Origin: an uncultured Eubacteriales bacterium
Lineage (GTDB): Bacteria > Bacillota > Clostridia > Oscillospirales > Oscillospiraceae
Reading direction: 5' to 3'
Assembly (NCBI GenBank): GCA_958402445.1
Contig: CATXTO010000008.1
Location: forward strand, 1-64,000
DNA length: 64,000 nucleotides
The notes under the pieces are model-generated. The model made no database searches, was not told the origin of the DNA, and saw only the letters and a list, made by a program, of their open reading frames with translations. Below are positions 25,176 through 34,543 of the stretch, in pieces. Each line of letters begins with the position of its first letter. Position 1 is the stretch's first letter. The position numbers and the translations under genes are program-made.

Positions 25176-26633
25176 ATGCAGGAATTTTTCTCTGGTCTGA
25201 TTCAGACTGTCAACCGTCTGGTCTGGGGCGCCCCCGCCCTGATCTTGATTTTAGGAGTCGGCCTTTATCTCAGCATCCGGACCGGCTTTTTGCAGCTGCG
25301 AAAGCTGGGCTTCTCCCTGCGCACCATTTTCCATAAGCTCCGGCAAAAGCCAGAGGAAGGCGGTGTGTCCCCCTTTCAGGCGGTCTGCACCGCCCTGGCC
25401 GCCACCGTAGGCACCGGCAATATTGCCGGCGTGGCCGGCGCCATCGCCATCGGCGGACCCGGCGCCATCTTCTGGATGTGGGTGTCTGCCCTGCTGGGCA
25501 TGGCCATCAAATACGCGGAAGTGGTACTGGCCGTACGGTACCGGGAGAAAAACGCCAAGGGGGAGTATTTGGGCGGCCCCATGTATTACATCAAAAACGG
25601 CCTGGGGCGCAAGTGGGCCTGGCTGGGAAGCCTATTCTGCGGCTTTGGGGTGGTGGCGGCCTTTGGCGTGGGTAGCACCACCCAGGTCAGCACGGTGGTC
25701 ACCGGCATCAATGAAGCCTTGTCCGCCTTTGGTCTTACTCCCAGCACCAAAGGAAACCTGATCATGGGTGTGGTCATGGGCCTCATTGTGGCCCTGGTCC
25801 TGCTGGGAGGCGCCAAGCGCATTGGAGCAGTTGCCGAATATTTGGTCCCCGTCATGTCGGTGGGCTATATTCTTCTAAGTCTGGGCGTGATTCTACACAA
25901 TTATAGTGCAGTTCCCCAGGCGTTCGCCTCCATTTTTGCCGGCGCCTTCTCTCCCAGCGCCCTTACCGGCGGCGCGGTGGGTTCCTTTTTTACCGCCATG
26001 CGCATTGGCGTCTCCCGCGGAGTCTTTACCAATGAGGCGGGGATGGGCACCGCCTCCATCGCCCATGCGGGCGCCAATACAAAACACCCGGCGGAACAAG
26101 GCATGTACGGAATTTTTGAGGTTTTCGCCGATACCATTGTCATTTGCACCATGACCGCCATAGCCATCCTCTGCAGCGGCGTGCCGATCCCCTACGGCAT
26201 GGACGCCGGCGCGGAGCTCACCGTCTCCGCCTTCGTCCAGACCTACGGCAATTGGGTCACCATTTTCACCGCCCTGGCCATGGCCTGTTTCGCCTTTGCC
26301 ACGATCTTGGGCTGGGGGCTCTACGGGATTCGCTGCGCCGAGTATCTGTTTGGGGCTGGAGGCTGGAAACCCTTCGCCTGGTTCCATGCCCTTTCCACGG
26401 TGTTGGGCGCCGTGGTGGCCCCTGCTCTGATTTGGCAGCTGGCGGAGTCCGTCAATGGACTTATGGCCATCCCCAACCTGATTGCCGTGCTGATCCTCAG
26501 CCCGGAGGTCTTCCGCCTGACCAAGTCCTATTTTCGTGCTCAACCAATGCAGGTACGGCCCATGCTTCGGGCCGGCAGGCGCTCCGCCAGCTCTCCGGAC
26601 ACCAAAACCTCGGATTCGGAGGCCAGCGCCTGA
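25176..26633 (+). CDS. Sodium:alanine (AgcS family) symporter
   Basis: 485-aa membrane protein with about 11 hydrophobic helices, of the alanine or glycine:cation symporter family. Diagnostic stretches are FQAVCTALAATVGTGNIAGVAGAI, TNEAGMGTASIAHA and the LGWGLYGIRCAEYLFG signature. It takes up alanine or glycine with Na+. Given the glycine reductase operon in the same window, glycine supply is an attractive guess, and the Na+ type ATP synthase would match the coupling ion. ATG 25176 after GAAAGGAG. It stands alone between two terminators or promoters, so regulation with grd is not shown. The C-terminal tail is Ser/Arg-rich. Confidence 0.93.
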   Translation: MQEFFSGLIQTVNRLVWGAPALILILGVGLYLSIRTGFLQLRKLGFSLRTIFHKLRQKPEEGGVSPFQAVCTALAATVGTGNIAGVAGAIAIGGPGAIFWMWVSALLGMAIKYAEVVLAVRYREKNAKGEYLGGPMYYIKNGLGRKWAWLGSLFCGFGVVAAFGVGSTTQVSTVVTGINEALSAFGLTPSTKGNLIMGVVMGLIVALVLLGGAKRIGAVAEYLVPVMSVGYILLSLGVILHNYSAVPQAFASIFAGAFSPSALTGGAVGSFFTAMRIGVSRGVFTNEAGMGTASIAHAGANTKHPAEQGMYGIFEVFADTIVICTMTAIAILCSGVPIPYGMDAGAELTVSAFVQTYGNWVTIFTALAMACFAFATILGWGLYGIRCAEYLFGAGGWKPFAWFHALSTVLGAVVAPALIWQLAESVNGLMAIPNLIAVLILSPEVFRLTKSYFRAQPMQVRPMLRAGRRSASSPDTKTSDSEASA

Positions 26634-26651
26634 GCACAAGCTGTCATAGCA

Positions 26652-26681
26652 TTGACTTTCTTGTTTCCTATATGGTATAGT
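26652..26681 (+). promoter_or_regulatory. Promoter of gltX
   Basis: TTGACT (26652-26657), 18 bases, TATAGT (26676-26681), about 50 bases before the ATG. Confidence 0.65.
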
Positions 26682-26729
26682 ATCAAAAGATTACACCAGA
26701 AGAATACACCAGAAAACGAGGATAACAGT

Positions 26730-28376
26730 ATGGATGATCATGCGCTGGCTCAGTTGCTTTTTCCCCATGTGACGCAAACGCCCCAAGACCTGGAGCGCCA
26801 GTACCCATCCCGGGTTCTGCCGGAGGGCGCCGTGGTCACGCGTATGGCGCCCAGCCCCACCGGCTTTGTCCATCTGGGCAATTTGGTGCAGGGCCTGGTG
26901 GCGGAGCGGATGGCCCACCAGACCGGCGGCGTTTTATTCCTGCGGGTGGAGGACACCGACGCCAAACGGGAGGTGCCCGGCGCGGTGGAAGTGCTCATCG
27001 ACACCCTTGCGCACTATGGCATCCAATTTGACGAGGGCGCTACCAAGAACGGCGACCACGGTGCCTACGGACCCTACCGGCAGCGTCAGCGGGCGGCGCT
27101 CTATCATGTTTATGCCAAGGAGCTGGTCCAGAAGGGCCTGGCTTATCCCTGTTTCTGCTCGGAGGGAGAGTTGGAGCAGATGCGTCAGCGGCAGGAGGCA
27201 GAACACGTCAATTTCGGCTACTACGGCCCCTGGGCAATTTGGAGAAATCAAGAGCTTCCCCAAGTTCAAGAAGCCTTAGCAGCCGGCCGGCCCTGGGTTC
27301 TGCGGTTCCGCTCTACTGGTTCTCTGGAGCGAAAATTCCAGTATCGGGACCTGGTGAAGGGCCCCCTGACCCTTCCGGAAAATGAGATCGACCAAATTCT
27401 GCTAAAATCTGACGGCATTCCCACCTATCACTTTGCCCACGCAGTGGACGACCACCTTATGCGCACCACCCATGTGATCCGCGGCGATGAGTGGCTGCCA
27501 AGCCTGCCCTTCCATGTGCAGCTCTTCCAGGCCCTGGACTTCCGCCTGCCCAAATACGTCCACATCGGGCCCCTGATGAAAATGGACGGTGCTTCCAAGC
27601 GAAAGCTCTCCAAGCGAAAGGACCCGGAGCTGGCCCTGGCCTATTACAAAGCGGAGGGCTTTCCGGTCCAGGCGGTCTACGAATACGTGATGACTCTGCT
27701 AAATTCCAATTATGAGGACTGGCGTCGTGCCAATCCTGACGCAGATGCCGGAACCTTCCCGTTTTCCTATAAAAAGCTAAACCCCGCCGGCGCCTTGTTC
27801 GACTATGCTAAGCTCTGCGACATCTCCAAAAACGAGATTGCAAAAATGACCGCGCAGCAGGTCTTCGATTTTGCCCTGGCCTATGCCAAGGAGTTTGACC
27901 CTGCGTTCGCGGAGGTTCTGGAACAAGACCCGGCCTACGCGGTGCGGATTTTCTCCATTGGCCGCGGCGGTAGGAAGCCCCGAAAGGATTTGGCCACCTG
28001 GAAAGAGGTCAAGCCCTACATGGGCTTCTTTTACGACCAGTTTTTTAATGATGCGGCCGCCTTCCCGGACCAGTTCTCTCCAGAGGTAATCCGGTCCTGT
28101 CTGGAGGGGTTCCTGGATTCCTACGATTCTGGAGACGATGCCTCTGTCTGGTTTGATAAAGTAAAGCAGCTGAGCGCATCCAGGGACTTTGCCACGGATA
28201 TGAAGGCCTATAAAGCTGCGCCTGACGCTTGGCCCGGCTCTGTGGCGGATGTGAGCACCTTCCTGCGCATTGCCGTCACGGGAAAGAGCAGTTCTCCGGA
28301 TCTGTATACCGTGATGCAGATTTTGGGGCCGGAGCGGACCTCTGCCCGAATCCATCAGGCCATTGCCCGCCTATAG
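26730..28376 (+). CDS. gltX: Glutamate-tRNA ligase
   Basis: 548 aa. Charges tRNA(Glu) with glutamate. Class I motifs: the HIGH-type MAPSPTGFVHLGNL, LRVEDTD, and the KMSKS-type ASKRKLSKRK. The protein is longer than the usual 470-490 aa; the extra length is in the middle and C-terminal part, a form known from Clostridia. Because some Clostridia carry two GltX forms, a non-discriminating enzyme or one aimed at tRNA(Gln) is possible; asparagine has its own AsnS in this window. ATG 26730 is preceded by GAGGATAAC, weak but with a promoter close upstream; the in-frame start 26652 falls on the promoter and is rejected. Confidence 0.93.
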   Translation: MDDHALAQLLFPHVTQTPQDLERQYPSRVLPEGAVVTRMAPSPTGFVHLGNLVQGLVAERMAHQTGGVLFLRVEDTDAKREVPGAVEVLIDTLAHYGIQFDEGATKNGDHGAYGPYRQRQRAALYHVYAKELVQKGLAYPCFCSEGELEQMRQRQEAEHVNFGYYGPWAIWRNQELPQVQEALAAGRPWVLRFRSTGSLERKFQYRDLVKGPLTLPENEIDQILLKSDGIPTYHFAHAVDDHLMRTTHVIRGDEWLPSLPFHVQLFQALDFRLPKYVHIGPLMKMDGASKRKLSKRKDPELALAYYKAEGFPVQAVYEYVMTLLNSNYEDWRRANPDADAGTFPFSYKKLNPAGALFDYAKLCDISKNEIAKMTAQQVFDFALAYAKEFDPAFAEVLEQDPAYAVRIFSIGRGGRKPRKDLATWKEVKPYMGFFYDQFFNDAAAFPDQFSPEVIRSCLEGFLDSYDSGDDASVWFDKVKQLSASRDFATDMKAYKAAPDAWPGSVADVSTFLRIAVTGKSSSPDLYTVMQILGPERTSARIHQAIARL

Positions 28377-28391
28377 AGGTTGATATTTTAG

Positions 28392-28432
28392 GCCCCGGCG
28401 CGGATCATATAATCCGCGCCGGGGCAGCGTTT
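28392..28432 (+). terminator. Terminator of gltX
   Basis: GCCCCGGCGCGGAT-CATATA-ATCCGCGCCGGGGC, 14-bp perfect stem, then AGCGTTTTC. Confidence 0.85.
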
Positions 28433-28514
28433 TCGTATCAAAATTTTTCAAACTTGGAAGCTGCAAAACCGGCTTTTGGCCGCTCGCCTGACATTCCTCA
28501 AAATGGCCCTGTAA

Positions 28515-28581
28515 GGGCGACCAAAGGTCGTCCGCCCAGAAACTTTCCTCTAACGAAACGTAGGGCGGCCTTTGGCCGCCT
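28515..28581. repeat. Two palindromes of the dispersed family
   Basis: GGGCGACC-AAA-GGTCGTCC (28515-28533, one wobble) and GGGCGGCC-TTT-GGCCGCCT (28563-28581). Same 8-3-8 design as at 26 and 63152. Confidence 0.7.
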
Positions 28582-28613
28582 GTGGTCGAACACAGCTCGC
28601 CTCTACAGAATCT

Positions 28614-29627
28614 CTATTGGTGGTGCGGCTGTAGGGAACGCCCCTCTGCCACCGCGCACTGCGCCAGCGCCTGCCGGCATAAATCGGCGCACTGCTGCGC
28701 CACGCGACTGGGATATAGAATTTGCGCCTGATCGCCGAAGCCAATGACCCAACTTAAAAAAATCGGCGACACGGCCACCTCTGCGGTAAAAGTGAAATGT
28801 TCCCCACCGTCCGGAATCAGCATGGCGTCGCCGCCGAACCGATCGTAAATGACCCCCGCCAGGCGGTTGGCGAAGCGCAGCTTCACTGGAGTCGTCTCTC
28901 CCGCGAACATTTGGAACACCTTTTTTCCATAGGCCCCCAAGGCCTGTCCCGTGAGCTCCGGACAGGGGATGCGCGGCTTCTCGGACAGCTCAATCCTGAG
29001 CATACGGTCCACCCGGTAATGGGTGACGCCGTGCCGTTGGGTGTGCGCCAACAAATAGTAATTTTCACTATCCTGACACAGCGCGTAGGGACTAGCCTGA
29101 TACGGCCCAGGACGGAACCGCTGCTGGTGACCCACGTCCCAGTCAAAATATTGAAACAGAATCTGCCGGTTTTGGGCAATGGCTTCCTGAATGGCATCCA
29201 GATTGTAATAAATGCTCTCATTCATGCTTTTTACCCGGCCGGATATCACCACTTGGCGACGCAAAAGCTGTTCCTCATACCGATTACACAGGTGCAGCAG
29301 TTTTTTAATCAAATCATTTGACTTTCGCTGGGTCAGAAACCGGGCGGACCGAACCGCGTCTACCAGGAGCTTCAGCTCTGGGAGCTCAAAAGCCCCAGAG
29401 GCGAGATAAAACCCGCCCCCCGGCCCCCGCTGATTTTCAATATCCAGTCCGTATTCCTGCAACGCCCGAATATCCGCGTAAACGGTCTTTCTGTCGCAGG
29501 AAATACCTTGCTCCTTTAAATAGCCAGCGAGCTTTTGCGCGGAGGCCGGATGGGCCTGACTGGAATTTCGCTCCAGGTAATCCCGCAAATACAAGAGCTT
29601 TAATTTTTGTCCGTCGGATTTTGCCAT
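28614..29627 (-). CDS. WYL-domain transcriptional regulator
   Basis: 337 aa. N-terminal winged helix-turn-helix (residues 8-70, SAQKLAGYLKEQGISCDRKT then VYADIRALQEYGLDI), middle WYL domain (about 140-215, FQYFDWD...PYALCQDSENYYLLAH, where the WYL triad reads NYY), and a C-terminal extension of the WCX type. WYL proteins bind nucleic-acid or nucleotide ligands and often respond to DNA damage. It is divergent from nfo, a DNA repair gene, from a 119-base gap, so control of nfo or itself is plausible but not shown. ATG 29627 with AGGAGGCG upstream. Cytoplasmic. Confidence 0.88.
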   Translation of the reverse strand: MAKSDGQKLKLLYLRDYLERNSSQAHPASAQKLAGYLKEQGISCDRKTVYADIRALQEYGLDIENQRGPGGGFYLASGAFELPELKLLVDAVRSARFLTQRKSNDLIKKLLHLCNRYEEQLLRRQVVISGRVKSMNESIYYNLDAIQEAIAQNRQILFQYFDWDVGHQQRFRPGPYQASPYALCQDSENYYLLAHTQRHGVTHYRVDRMLRIELSEKPRIPCPELTGQALGAYGKKVFQMFAGETTPVKLRFANRLAGVIYDRFGGDAMLIPDGGEHFTFTAEVAVSPIFLSWVIGFGDQAQILYPSRVAQQCADLCRQALAQCAVAEGRSLQPHHQ

Positions 29628-29746
29628 AAACCTTCGCCTCCTGGGTATACCATACCATAAGAGGCTGAGAAAGAAAACCTTTTGTTGCCATTTCGGTCTA
29701 AAAATGGTAGGATTAACAAATCAGAAAACCGATCGGAGGAAGCACC

Positions 29747-30601
29747 ATGGCCTATTTTGGATGTCATATGTCCGTGGCCGGCGGGTACCAAGCTCTTGTC
29801 AAGGAAGCTGCGGCCATCGGCGCCGACACTTTTCAGTATTTTACCCGAAATCCCCGGGGCAGCCGGAGCAAGGCGCTGGATTCTGCGGATATCGACGTCG
29901 CTGTGGAGTTAATGCGGAGCTTGGGCTTTGGACCGGTGGTGGCCCACGGCTCGTATACCATGAATCTGTGTACTGCCGACCCGGAAAACCGGGCGTTTGC
30001 TGCGCGGATTCTGCGAGAGGATTTGTCCCGGGTGTCACAGCTTACCGGCGCGTTTTATAACTTTCATCCAGGCAGTCACGTCGGCCAGGGCGTACAGACC
30101 GGGATTTCCCAAATTGCCGCAGCATTGGAGCAGGCGCTGGCTTTGGAGCTGCCTGTGACGGTGCTCCTGGAGACCATGTCCGGCAAGGGCAGCGAAGTCG
30201 GCGGGCGGTTCCAGGAGCTGCGGCAAATTTTGGATGCTGTGCCTGACCGGAGCCGTTTGGGTGTCTGCCTGGACACCTGCCACGTTTGGGACGCCGGCTA
30301 CGATATTGCCGGTAACCTAGACAGCGTTTTGGCGGAGTTCGATCAGGTTGTCGGCTTAGACAGGCTCCGGGTTTTGCATATCAACGACTCCCAAAACCCC
30401 CTCGGCTCCCGGAAAGACCGGCATGCCTGCCTGGGGATGGGAAAAATCGGCGCAGACGCCCTGGAAAAAATCATCACACATCCCGCGCTTGGGCACCTGC
30501 CCATGATTTTAGAGACGCCCAACGACCTGGCCGGACACGCCCGGGAAATTGCCCTGCTGCGACAGTGGCAGAGCGGGGCCCATGCAACTGCGGGGATTTA
30601 A
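29747..30601 (+). CDS. nfo: Endonuclease IV (AP endonuclease)
   Basis: 284 aa. Cuts DNA at abasic sites in base excision repair, using three zinc ions. The Nfo pattern is visible: GCHMSVAGGY, FHPGSH, LLETMSGKGSEVG, GVCLDTCHVWDAGYD, LHINDSQNPLGSRKDRH and ILETPND. These hold the conserved His, Glu and Asp zinc ligands, so it should be active. ATG 29747 with CGGAGGAAG. It is divergent from the WYL regulator and followed by a new promoter at 30614. Cytoplasmic. Confidence 0.95.
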   Translation: MAYFGCHMSVAGGYQALVKEAAAIGADTFQYFTRNPRGSRSKALDSADIDVAVELMRSLGFGPVVAHGSYTMNLCTADPENRAFAARILREDLSRVSQLTGAFYNFHPGSHVGQGVQTGISQIAAALEQALALELPVTVLLETMSGKGSEVGGRFQELRQILDAVPDRSRLGVCLDTCHVWDAGYDIAGNLDSVLAEFDQVVGLDRLRVLHINDSQNPLGSRKDRHACLGMGKIGADALEKIITHPALGHLPMILETPNDLAGHAREIALLRQWQSGAHATAGI

Positions 30602-30613
30602 ATATTTCTTAAA

Positions 30614-30642
30614 TTGACAACTGAGCAAAAAAACGGTATGCT
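30614..30642 (+). promoter_or_regulatory. Promoter of the FHA-FtsW / PBP pair
   Basis: TTGACA (30614-30619), 17 bases, TATGCT (30637-30642). The leader up to the ATG at 30745 is about 95 bases and contains GGGG...CCCC that could form a small hairpin before GGAGG. Confidence 0.75.
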
Positions 30643-30744
30643 TGCAAATAGAATGGGGCGTTATAAACATAACCCCGGAGGAACGGACCGGCTGTGGTAC
30701 CTTTGCAGTCAGTCTGATATGGGAAAGGCAGGTGGCAACAAACG

Positions 30745-32493
30745 ATGCAGTCATTTTTTGACGCGCTGCAGGTGCTGGGGCAGTCTCCCATCGGCGGCCC
30801 GGGCAGCATTCTGTTCGCCAACCTATACGGTGCGGTCATCCGGATTCTGCTCCCGATCTTAGCGTTTTTGATCCTTCTGCGGTGTGCGAAATCCCTCTTG
30901 ACCTTTCGAAAAGAGCCGGAAATTTGGGCTTGGCTGAATCTCCCGGATGGCAATCAACTTCCGATCACCCACTGGGAGAATATCATTGGCCGTAACAAAA
31001 GAAGCGATATTATCATTGATTTGCCCACCATCTCCCGGAGCCACGCCGTCCTGACTCGATATGACGACGGGTCCTGGACCATCAGCGACATTGGTTCCAA
31101 GGGCGGGATCAGCGTCAACGGCGAGCGCGTCGAGCTGTACGCCCTGGAGCCAGGCGACGTCATTTCCCTTGGCGGTCTGGAGATGACTCTGGAACCCATC
31201 ACGGAAAACCAGGAGGCTTATCAGACCACCCTGCGCACCAAGGCCGGGCACCAATATCACCCATGGCTGACCCTGCTTTTGCTGAGCCTGTTTCAAACCT
31301 TAATGACCTTTCAAATGCTCTTTGTCAGCAAGGCTGATGATCTGTTCCACATTGCGCTGGGCTTCGGAACCATTTTCGCCGTCCAGTGGCTTTTGTTCAC
31401 CTTTTACCGTATCATTCACCGGCGGGGCTACGAGGTGGAGACCATTGCCTTTTTCCTCTCTACCCTGGGCATGGCGGTCATCGCCACCGTGGCCCCAAAC
31501 GAGGTGGTCAAGCAGCTCATGGCCATGGCCCTTGGGCTTGTGGCGTTCCTCTTTGTAGGATGGTCCCTGCGGGACCTGGAACGGGCTAAGAAAATTCGGT
31601 ATCTGTCCACAGCCTTCGGCTTGGCTCTGTTGGCGGTAAACCTGGTCTTTGGCAAGGAGTATTTCGGAGCCAAAAACTGGATCGAGCTGGGTCCGTTTTC
31701 CTTCCAGCCCTCGGAACTCGTCAAAATTTGCTTTGTATTCGCCGGTGCCTCCACCATGGACCGGATTGTGACCAAGCGAAACCTGTTTCTGTTCATTGCT
31801 TACTCCGCCATCATCTGCGGGTGTCTGGCGTTAATGAACGATTTTGGAACGGCGCTGATCTTTTTCGCCGCCTTTCTTGTCATCGCTTACCTTCGCTCCG
31901 GCAACTTCGCCACCATTGCGCTGGCCTGTGCTGCCACTGGCTTCGGCGGCGTCATGGTTTTGAAATTTCGCCCGCACGCCCTGCAGCGGTTCGCATCCTG
32001 GCGCCATGTCTGGGAGGTTCCCCTGGCGGGCGGTTACCAGCAGACCCGGGCCATGATGTGCATCGCCTCCGGCGGCCTGCTGGGACTGGGCGGCGGCAAG
32101 GGCTGGCTGAAATATGTCGCAGCCGGCGATACGGACCTGGTGTTCGCCACCGTCTCTGAGGAGTGGGGCCTGCTGATATCCATCATGATGGTGCTGGCGG
32201 TGGTGTGCCTGGGCGCCTTCGTGGTCCGCTCCGCCAGTGTCGGCCGCAGCAGCTTCTATACCATCGGCGCCTGCGCGGCAATCAGTATCTTGATGATTCA
32301 AACCATACTCAACGTGCTGGGTACGGTGGACCTGCTGCCTCTGACTGGGGTGACGTTTCCTTTTGTCTCCAACGGCGGCTCCAGTATGATCTCCGCCTGG
32401 GGCCTTTTGGCCTTTATCAAGGCGGCGGATACCCGGCAAAACGCCAGCTTTGCCATCCGGCTGCCGTCTCGAAGGAGGAGTGAGGATGAATAG
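30745..32493 (+). CDS. FtsW/RodA/SpoVE glycosyltransferase with N-terminal FHA domain
   Basis: 582 aa. One membrane helix (about 25-47), then a cytoplasmic forkhead-associated domain (about 72-148: IIGRNKRSDIIIDLPTISRS, then SDIGSKGGISVNGERV), then a multi-helix SEDS peptidoglycan polymerase (172-570) with GKEYFGAKNWIELGPFSFQPSE, ALIFF and the C-terminal TGVTFPFVSNGGSS. FHA domains bind phospho-threonine, so this wall polymerase may be recruited or controlled by a Ser/Thr kinase, which is not encoded here. ATG 30745. The stop overlaps the start of the next gene by eight bases, so it is made with its transpeptidase partner. Confidence 0.9.
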   Translation: MQSFFDALQVLGQSPIGGPGSILFANLYGAVIRILLPILAFLILLRCAKSLLTFRKEPEIWAWLNLPDGNQLPITHWENIIGRNKRSDIIIDLPTISRSHAVLTRYDDGSWTISDIGSKGGISVNGERVELYALEPGDVISLGGLEMTLEPITENQEAYQTTLRTKAGHQYHPWLTLLLLSLFQTLMTFQMLFVSKADDLFHIALGFGTIFAVQWLLFTFYRIIHRRGYEVETIAFFLSTLGMAVIATVAPNEVVKQLMAMALGLVAFLFVGWSLRDLERAKKIRYLSTAFGLALLAVNLVFGKEYFGAKNWIELGPFSFQPSELVKICFVFAGASTMDRIVTKRNLFLFIAYSAIICGCLALMNDFGTALIFFAAFLVIAYLRSGNFATIALACAATGFGGVMVLKFRPHALQRFASWRHVWEVPLAGGYQQTRAMMCIASGGLLGLGGGKGWLKYVAAGDTDLVFATVSEEWGLLISIMMVLAVVCLGAFVVRSASVGRSSFYTIGACAAISILMIQTILNVLGTVDLLPLTGVTFPFVSNGGSSMISAWGLLAFIKAADTRQNASFAIRLPSRRRSEDE

Positions 32494-33859
32494 AATTGCC
32501 GGACGTTCCAAATTCGCCATGATTTTGGCCGCGGTGTTGATTCTCGGCCTTGTGGTCTTCGTTGCAGAGTATCTGTTCCAGGCCCATAACTGGGTGGTGT
32601 TCTCGGGCAGCCCGCATGTCTATACGGGTTCCAACTTGGACTGCGGCTTGGTCACAGACCGGAACGGGACCTTGCTCCTGGACGCCACCGATGGTCGGAC
32701 CTACGCCGAGAGCGCCACCCTGCGCAAATCCACGCTGCACCTGCTGGGGGACCGGTATGGTTACATCGACGCCCCCGCGCTGTCTGAATATAGCAGCCAG
32801 ATGGTGGGATTTGACCTGCTCAACGGCGTGTATACCACCGACGGCACCGGAGGGCAGGCAACTTTGACCATCAGCGCGGAGGCGCAGGAGGCGGCTCTGA
32901 AGGCCCTGGATGGCCGGAAGGGGACTGTGGGCGTGTACAATTATAAAACTGGGGAAATACTCTGTGCGGTCTCCTCTCCCACCTACGACCCGGATGATGT
33001 GCCGGACATTGAGGGAGATACCTCCGGCGCTTACGAGGGGGTATACCTGAACCGCTTTACCCAGGTCACCTATGTGCCGGGCTCCATCTTCAAGCTGGCC
33101 ACCACCGCGGCAGCATTGGAGGAAATTGGCGACATCGAAAGCCAGACCTTTCTGTGTAAGGGCTATTATGAGGTGGGTTCGGAGCAGGTCGTCTGTGACG
33201 GCGTCCACGGCGAAGTCAACATCAAGCAGGCCCTGATGCACTCCTGCAACAGCGCTTTCGCCCAGATTGCCCTGGAGTTGGGCGCGGATCGGCTGGACCG
33301 GTATATGAAGAAGTTTCAGATTACAGAGCCCGTTTCCTTTGACGGCATCACCACCGCAGCCGGGCGGTTCGATTTAGAGGGTGCGGCTAAGCTCAACGTC
33401 GCCTGGGGCGGCATCGGGCAGTATACCGACGCCATCAATCCGTGCCGGTTTATGACCTTCATGGGTCAAATTGCCGGCGGTGGAAAAGCGGCCACCCCTT
33501 ACCTGGTGCAAAAAGTCACCTCCGGCGGCATCAGCAAGTATAAAGCCCGTACCCACGAGACCGAACGGGTATTCTCCGCCGCTACCGCCGCCGCCTTACA
33601 GGAAATGATGCACAACAATGTGGTGAAGGCCTACGGCGAGAGCAACTTTCCGGATGTCTACGTCTGTGCCAAATCCGGGACCGCCGAGGTTGGGGGGGGG
33701 AAAGCCCCCAACGCCACCTTCGCCGGATTTGTGGCGGACGACGAATATCCGCTGGCTTTTGTAGTCATTGTGGAAAACGGCGGCTCCGGCAGCCGCACCT
33801 GCGTGCCGATCGCCTCCAAGGTCCTGCGGGCCTGTATGGATGCCATGGACCAAGCATAA
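32486..33859 (+). CDS. Class B penicillin-binding protein (transpeptidase), PbpA type
   Basis: 457 aa. One N-terminal membrane anchor (about 8-28), a short dimerisation-like domain, then the transpeptidase. Active-site motifs: SIFK (Ser200), SCN (253-255) and KSGTAEV (Lys396). It cross-links the glycan made by the overlapping SEDS gene; pairs of SEDS and class B PBP act as one complex. It is shorter than PBP2 or SpoVD and has no PASTA domains, similar to actinobacterial PbpA, which is also next to an FtsW-like gene and FHA proteins. ATG 32486 with GAAGGAGGAG. Confidence 0.92.
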   Translation: MNRIAGRSKFAMILAAVLILGLVVFVAEYLFQAHNWVVFSGSPHVYTGSNLDCGLVTDRNGTLLLDATDGRTYAESATLRKSTLHLLGDRYGYIDAPALSEYSSQMVGFDLLNGVYTTDGTGGQATLTISAEAQEAALKALDGRKGTVGVYNYKTGEILCAVSSPTYDPDDVPDIEGDTSGAYEGVYLNRFTQVTYVPGSIFKLATTAAALEEIGDIESQTFLCKGYYEVGSEQVVCDGVHGEVNIKQALMHSCNSAFAQIALELGADRLDRYMKKFQITEPVSFDGITTAAGRFDLEGAAKLNVAWGGIGQYTDAINPCRFMTFMGQIAGGGKAATPYLVQKVTSGGISKYKARTHETERVFSAATAAALQEMMHNNVVKAYGESNFPDVYVCAKSGTAEVGGGKAPNATFAGFVADDEYPLAFVVIVENGGSGSRTCVPIASKVLRACMDAMDQA

Positions 33860-33872
33860 ATCAATTGCTTTT

Positions 33873-33933
33873 CGGCAGGAATCTGCTATAATAGCCCCAG
33901 GAAAGGCTAGAATTGCAGATTCCTGCCGATTTT
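33873..33933 (+). terminator. Long-arm terminator with a promoter-like loop
   Basis: CGGCAGGAATCTGC (33873-33886) pairs perfectly with GCAGATTCCTGCCG (33915-33928), then ATTTTC. The 28-base loop holds TATAAT (33887-33892), preceded at 16 bases by TTGCTT (33865-33870), so a promoter for the next gene may overlap the terminator. Confidence 0.7.
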
Positions 33934-33968
33934 CTATCGAAAATTATCTAACCGGGGAGGCGCTTTGC

Positions 33969-34457
33969 TTGAAAAAACTTTGGACGTGGGTCACTGGCCT
34001 CATCCACAACAGCTCTTTTCTCCGCTTTGCCATTGTCGGTGTGATCAACACGCTGGTGGGCAGCGGCACCATGTTCCTGCTGTATAACTGCATTCCCTGG
34101 GCCACCCCGGCGGACAGCACCCTGCCCTACTGGATCTCCACTGCCGCCAACTATGTGGTCGGCAGCGTGGTGAGCTTTTTTCTAAATAAATACTTCACCT
34201 TTCGCAGCCGCAGCTGGTCCTGGAGCCAGGTATGGAAGTTTGCTCTCAATATTGCCGTTTGCTACGGCGTAGCGTATGGTTTGGCCAAGCCCCTGGTACG
34301 CCTGGCCCTATCCGGCGCCGACAAGCAGGCCCAGGAAAATCTGGCCATGCTGGTGGGCATGGTGCTGTTTGTCTGCCTCAATTATTTTGGCCAGCGCTTT
34401 TTCGCCTTTCGCGTCAAAATGGAAGACGCCGGCCAGTCGGACGAATCCCCGCGCTGA
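33969..34457 (+). CDS. GtrA-family membrane protein
   Basis: 162 aa with four hydrophobic helices. GtrA-like proteins move or present lipid-linked sugars across the membrane for wall polymers or glycosylation. Typical signs: FLRFAIVGVINTLVG at the start, ANYVVGSVVSFFLNKYFTFRS in the middle and FVCLNYFGQRFFAFR at the end. Start TTG 33969, eight bases after GGGGAGG; the upstream in-frame ATG 33768 lies within the PBP gene and is rejected. The sugar and acceptor are unknown. Confidence 0.9.
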   Translation: MKKLWTWVTGLIHNSSFLRFAIVGVINTLVGSGTMFLLYNCIPWATPADSTLPYWISTAANYVVGSVVSFFLNKYFTFRSRSWSWSQVWKFALNIAVCYGVAYGLAKPLVRLALSGADKQAQENLAMLVGMVLFVCLNYFGQRFFAFRVKMEDAGQSDESPR

Positions 34458-34543
34458 GTTCCTGCCGTGCGCCCAAATCTTCCAAAGAAAAATGAACACA
34501 AAATGGCCGCCTCCTGCATATGGTTACGTAGGGGGCGGTTTTT

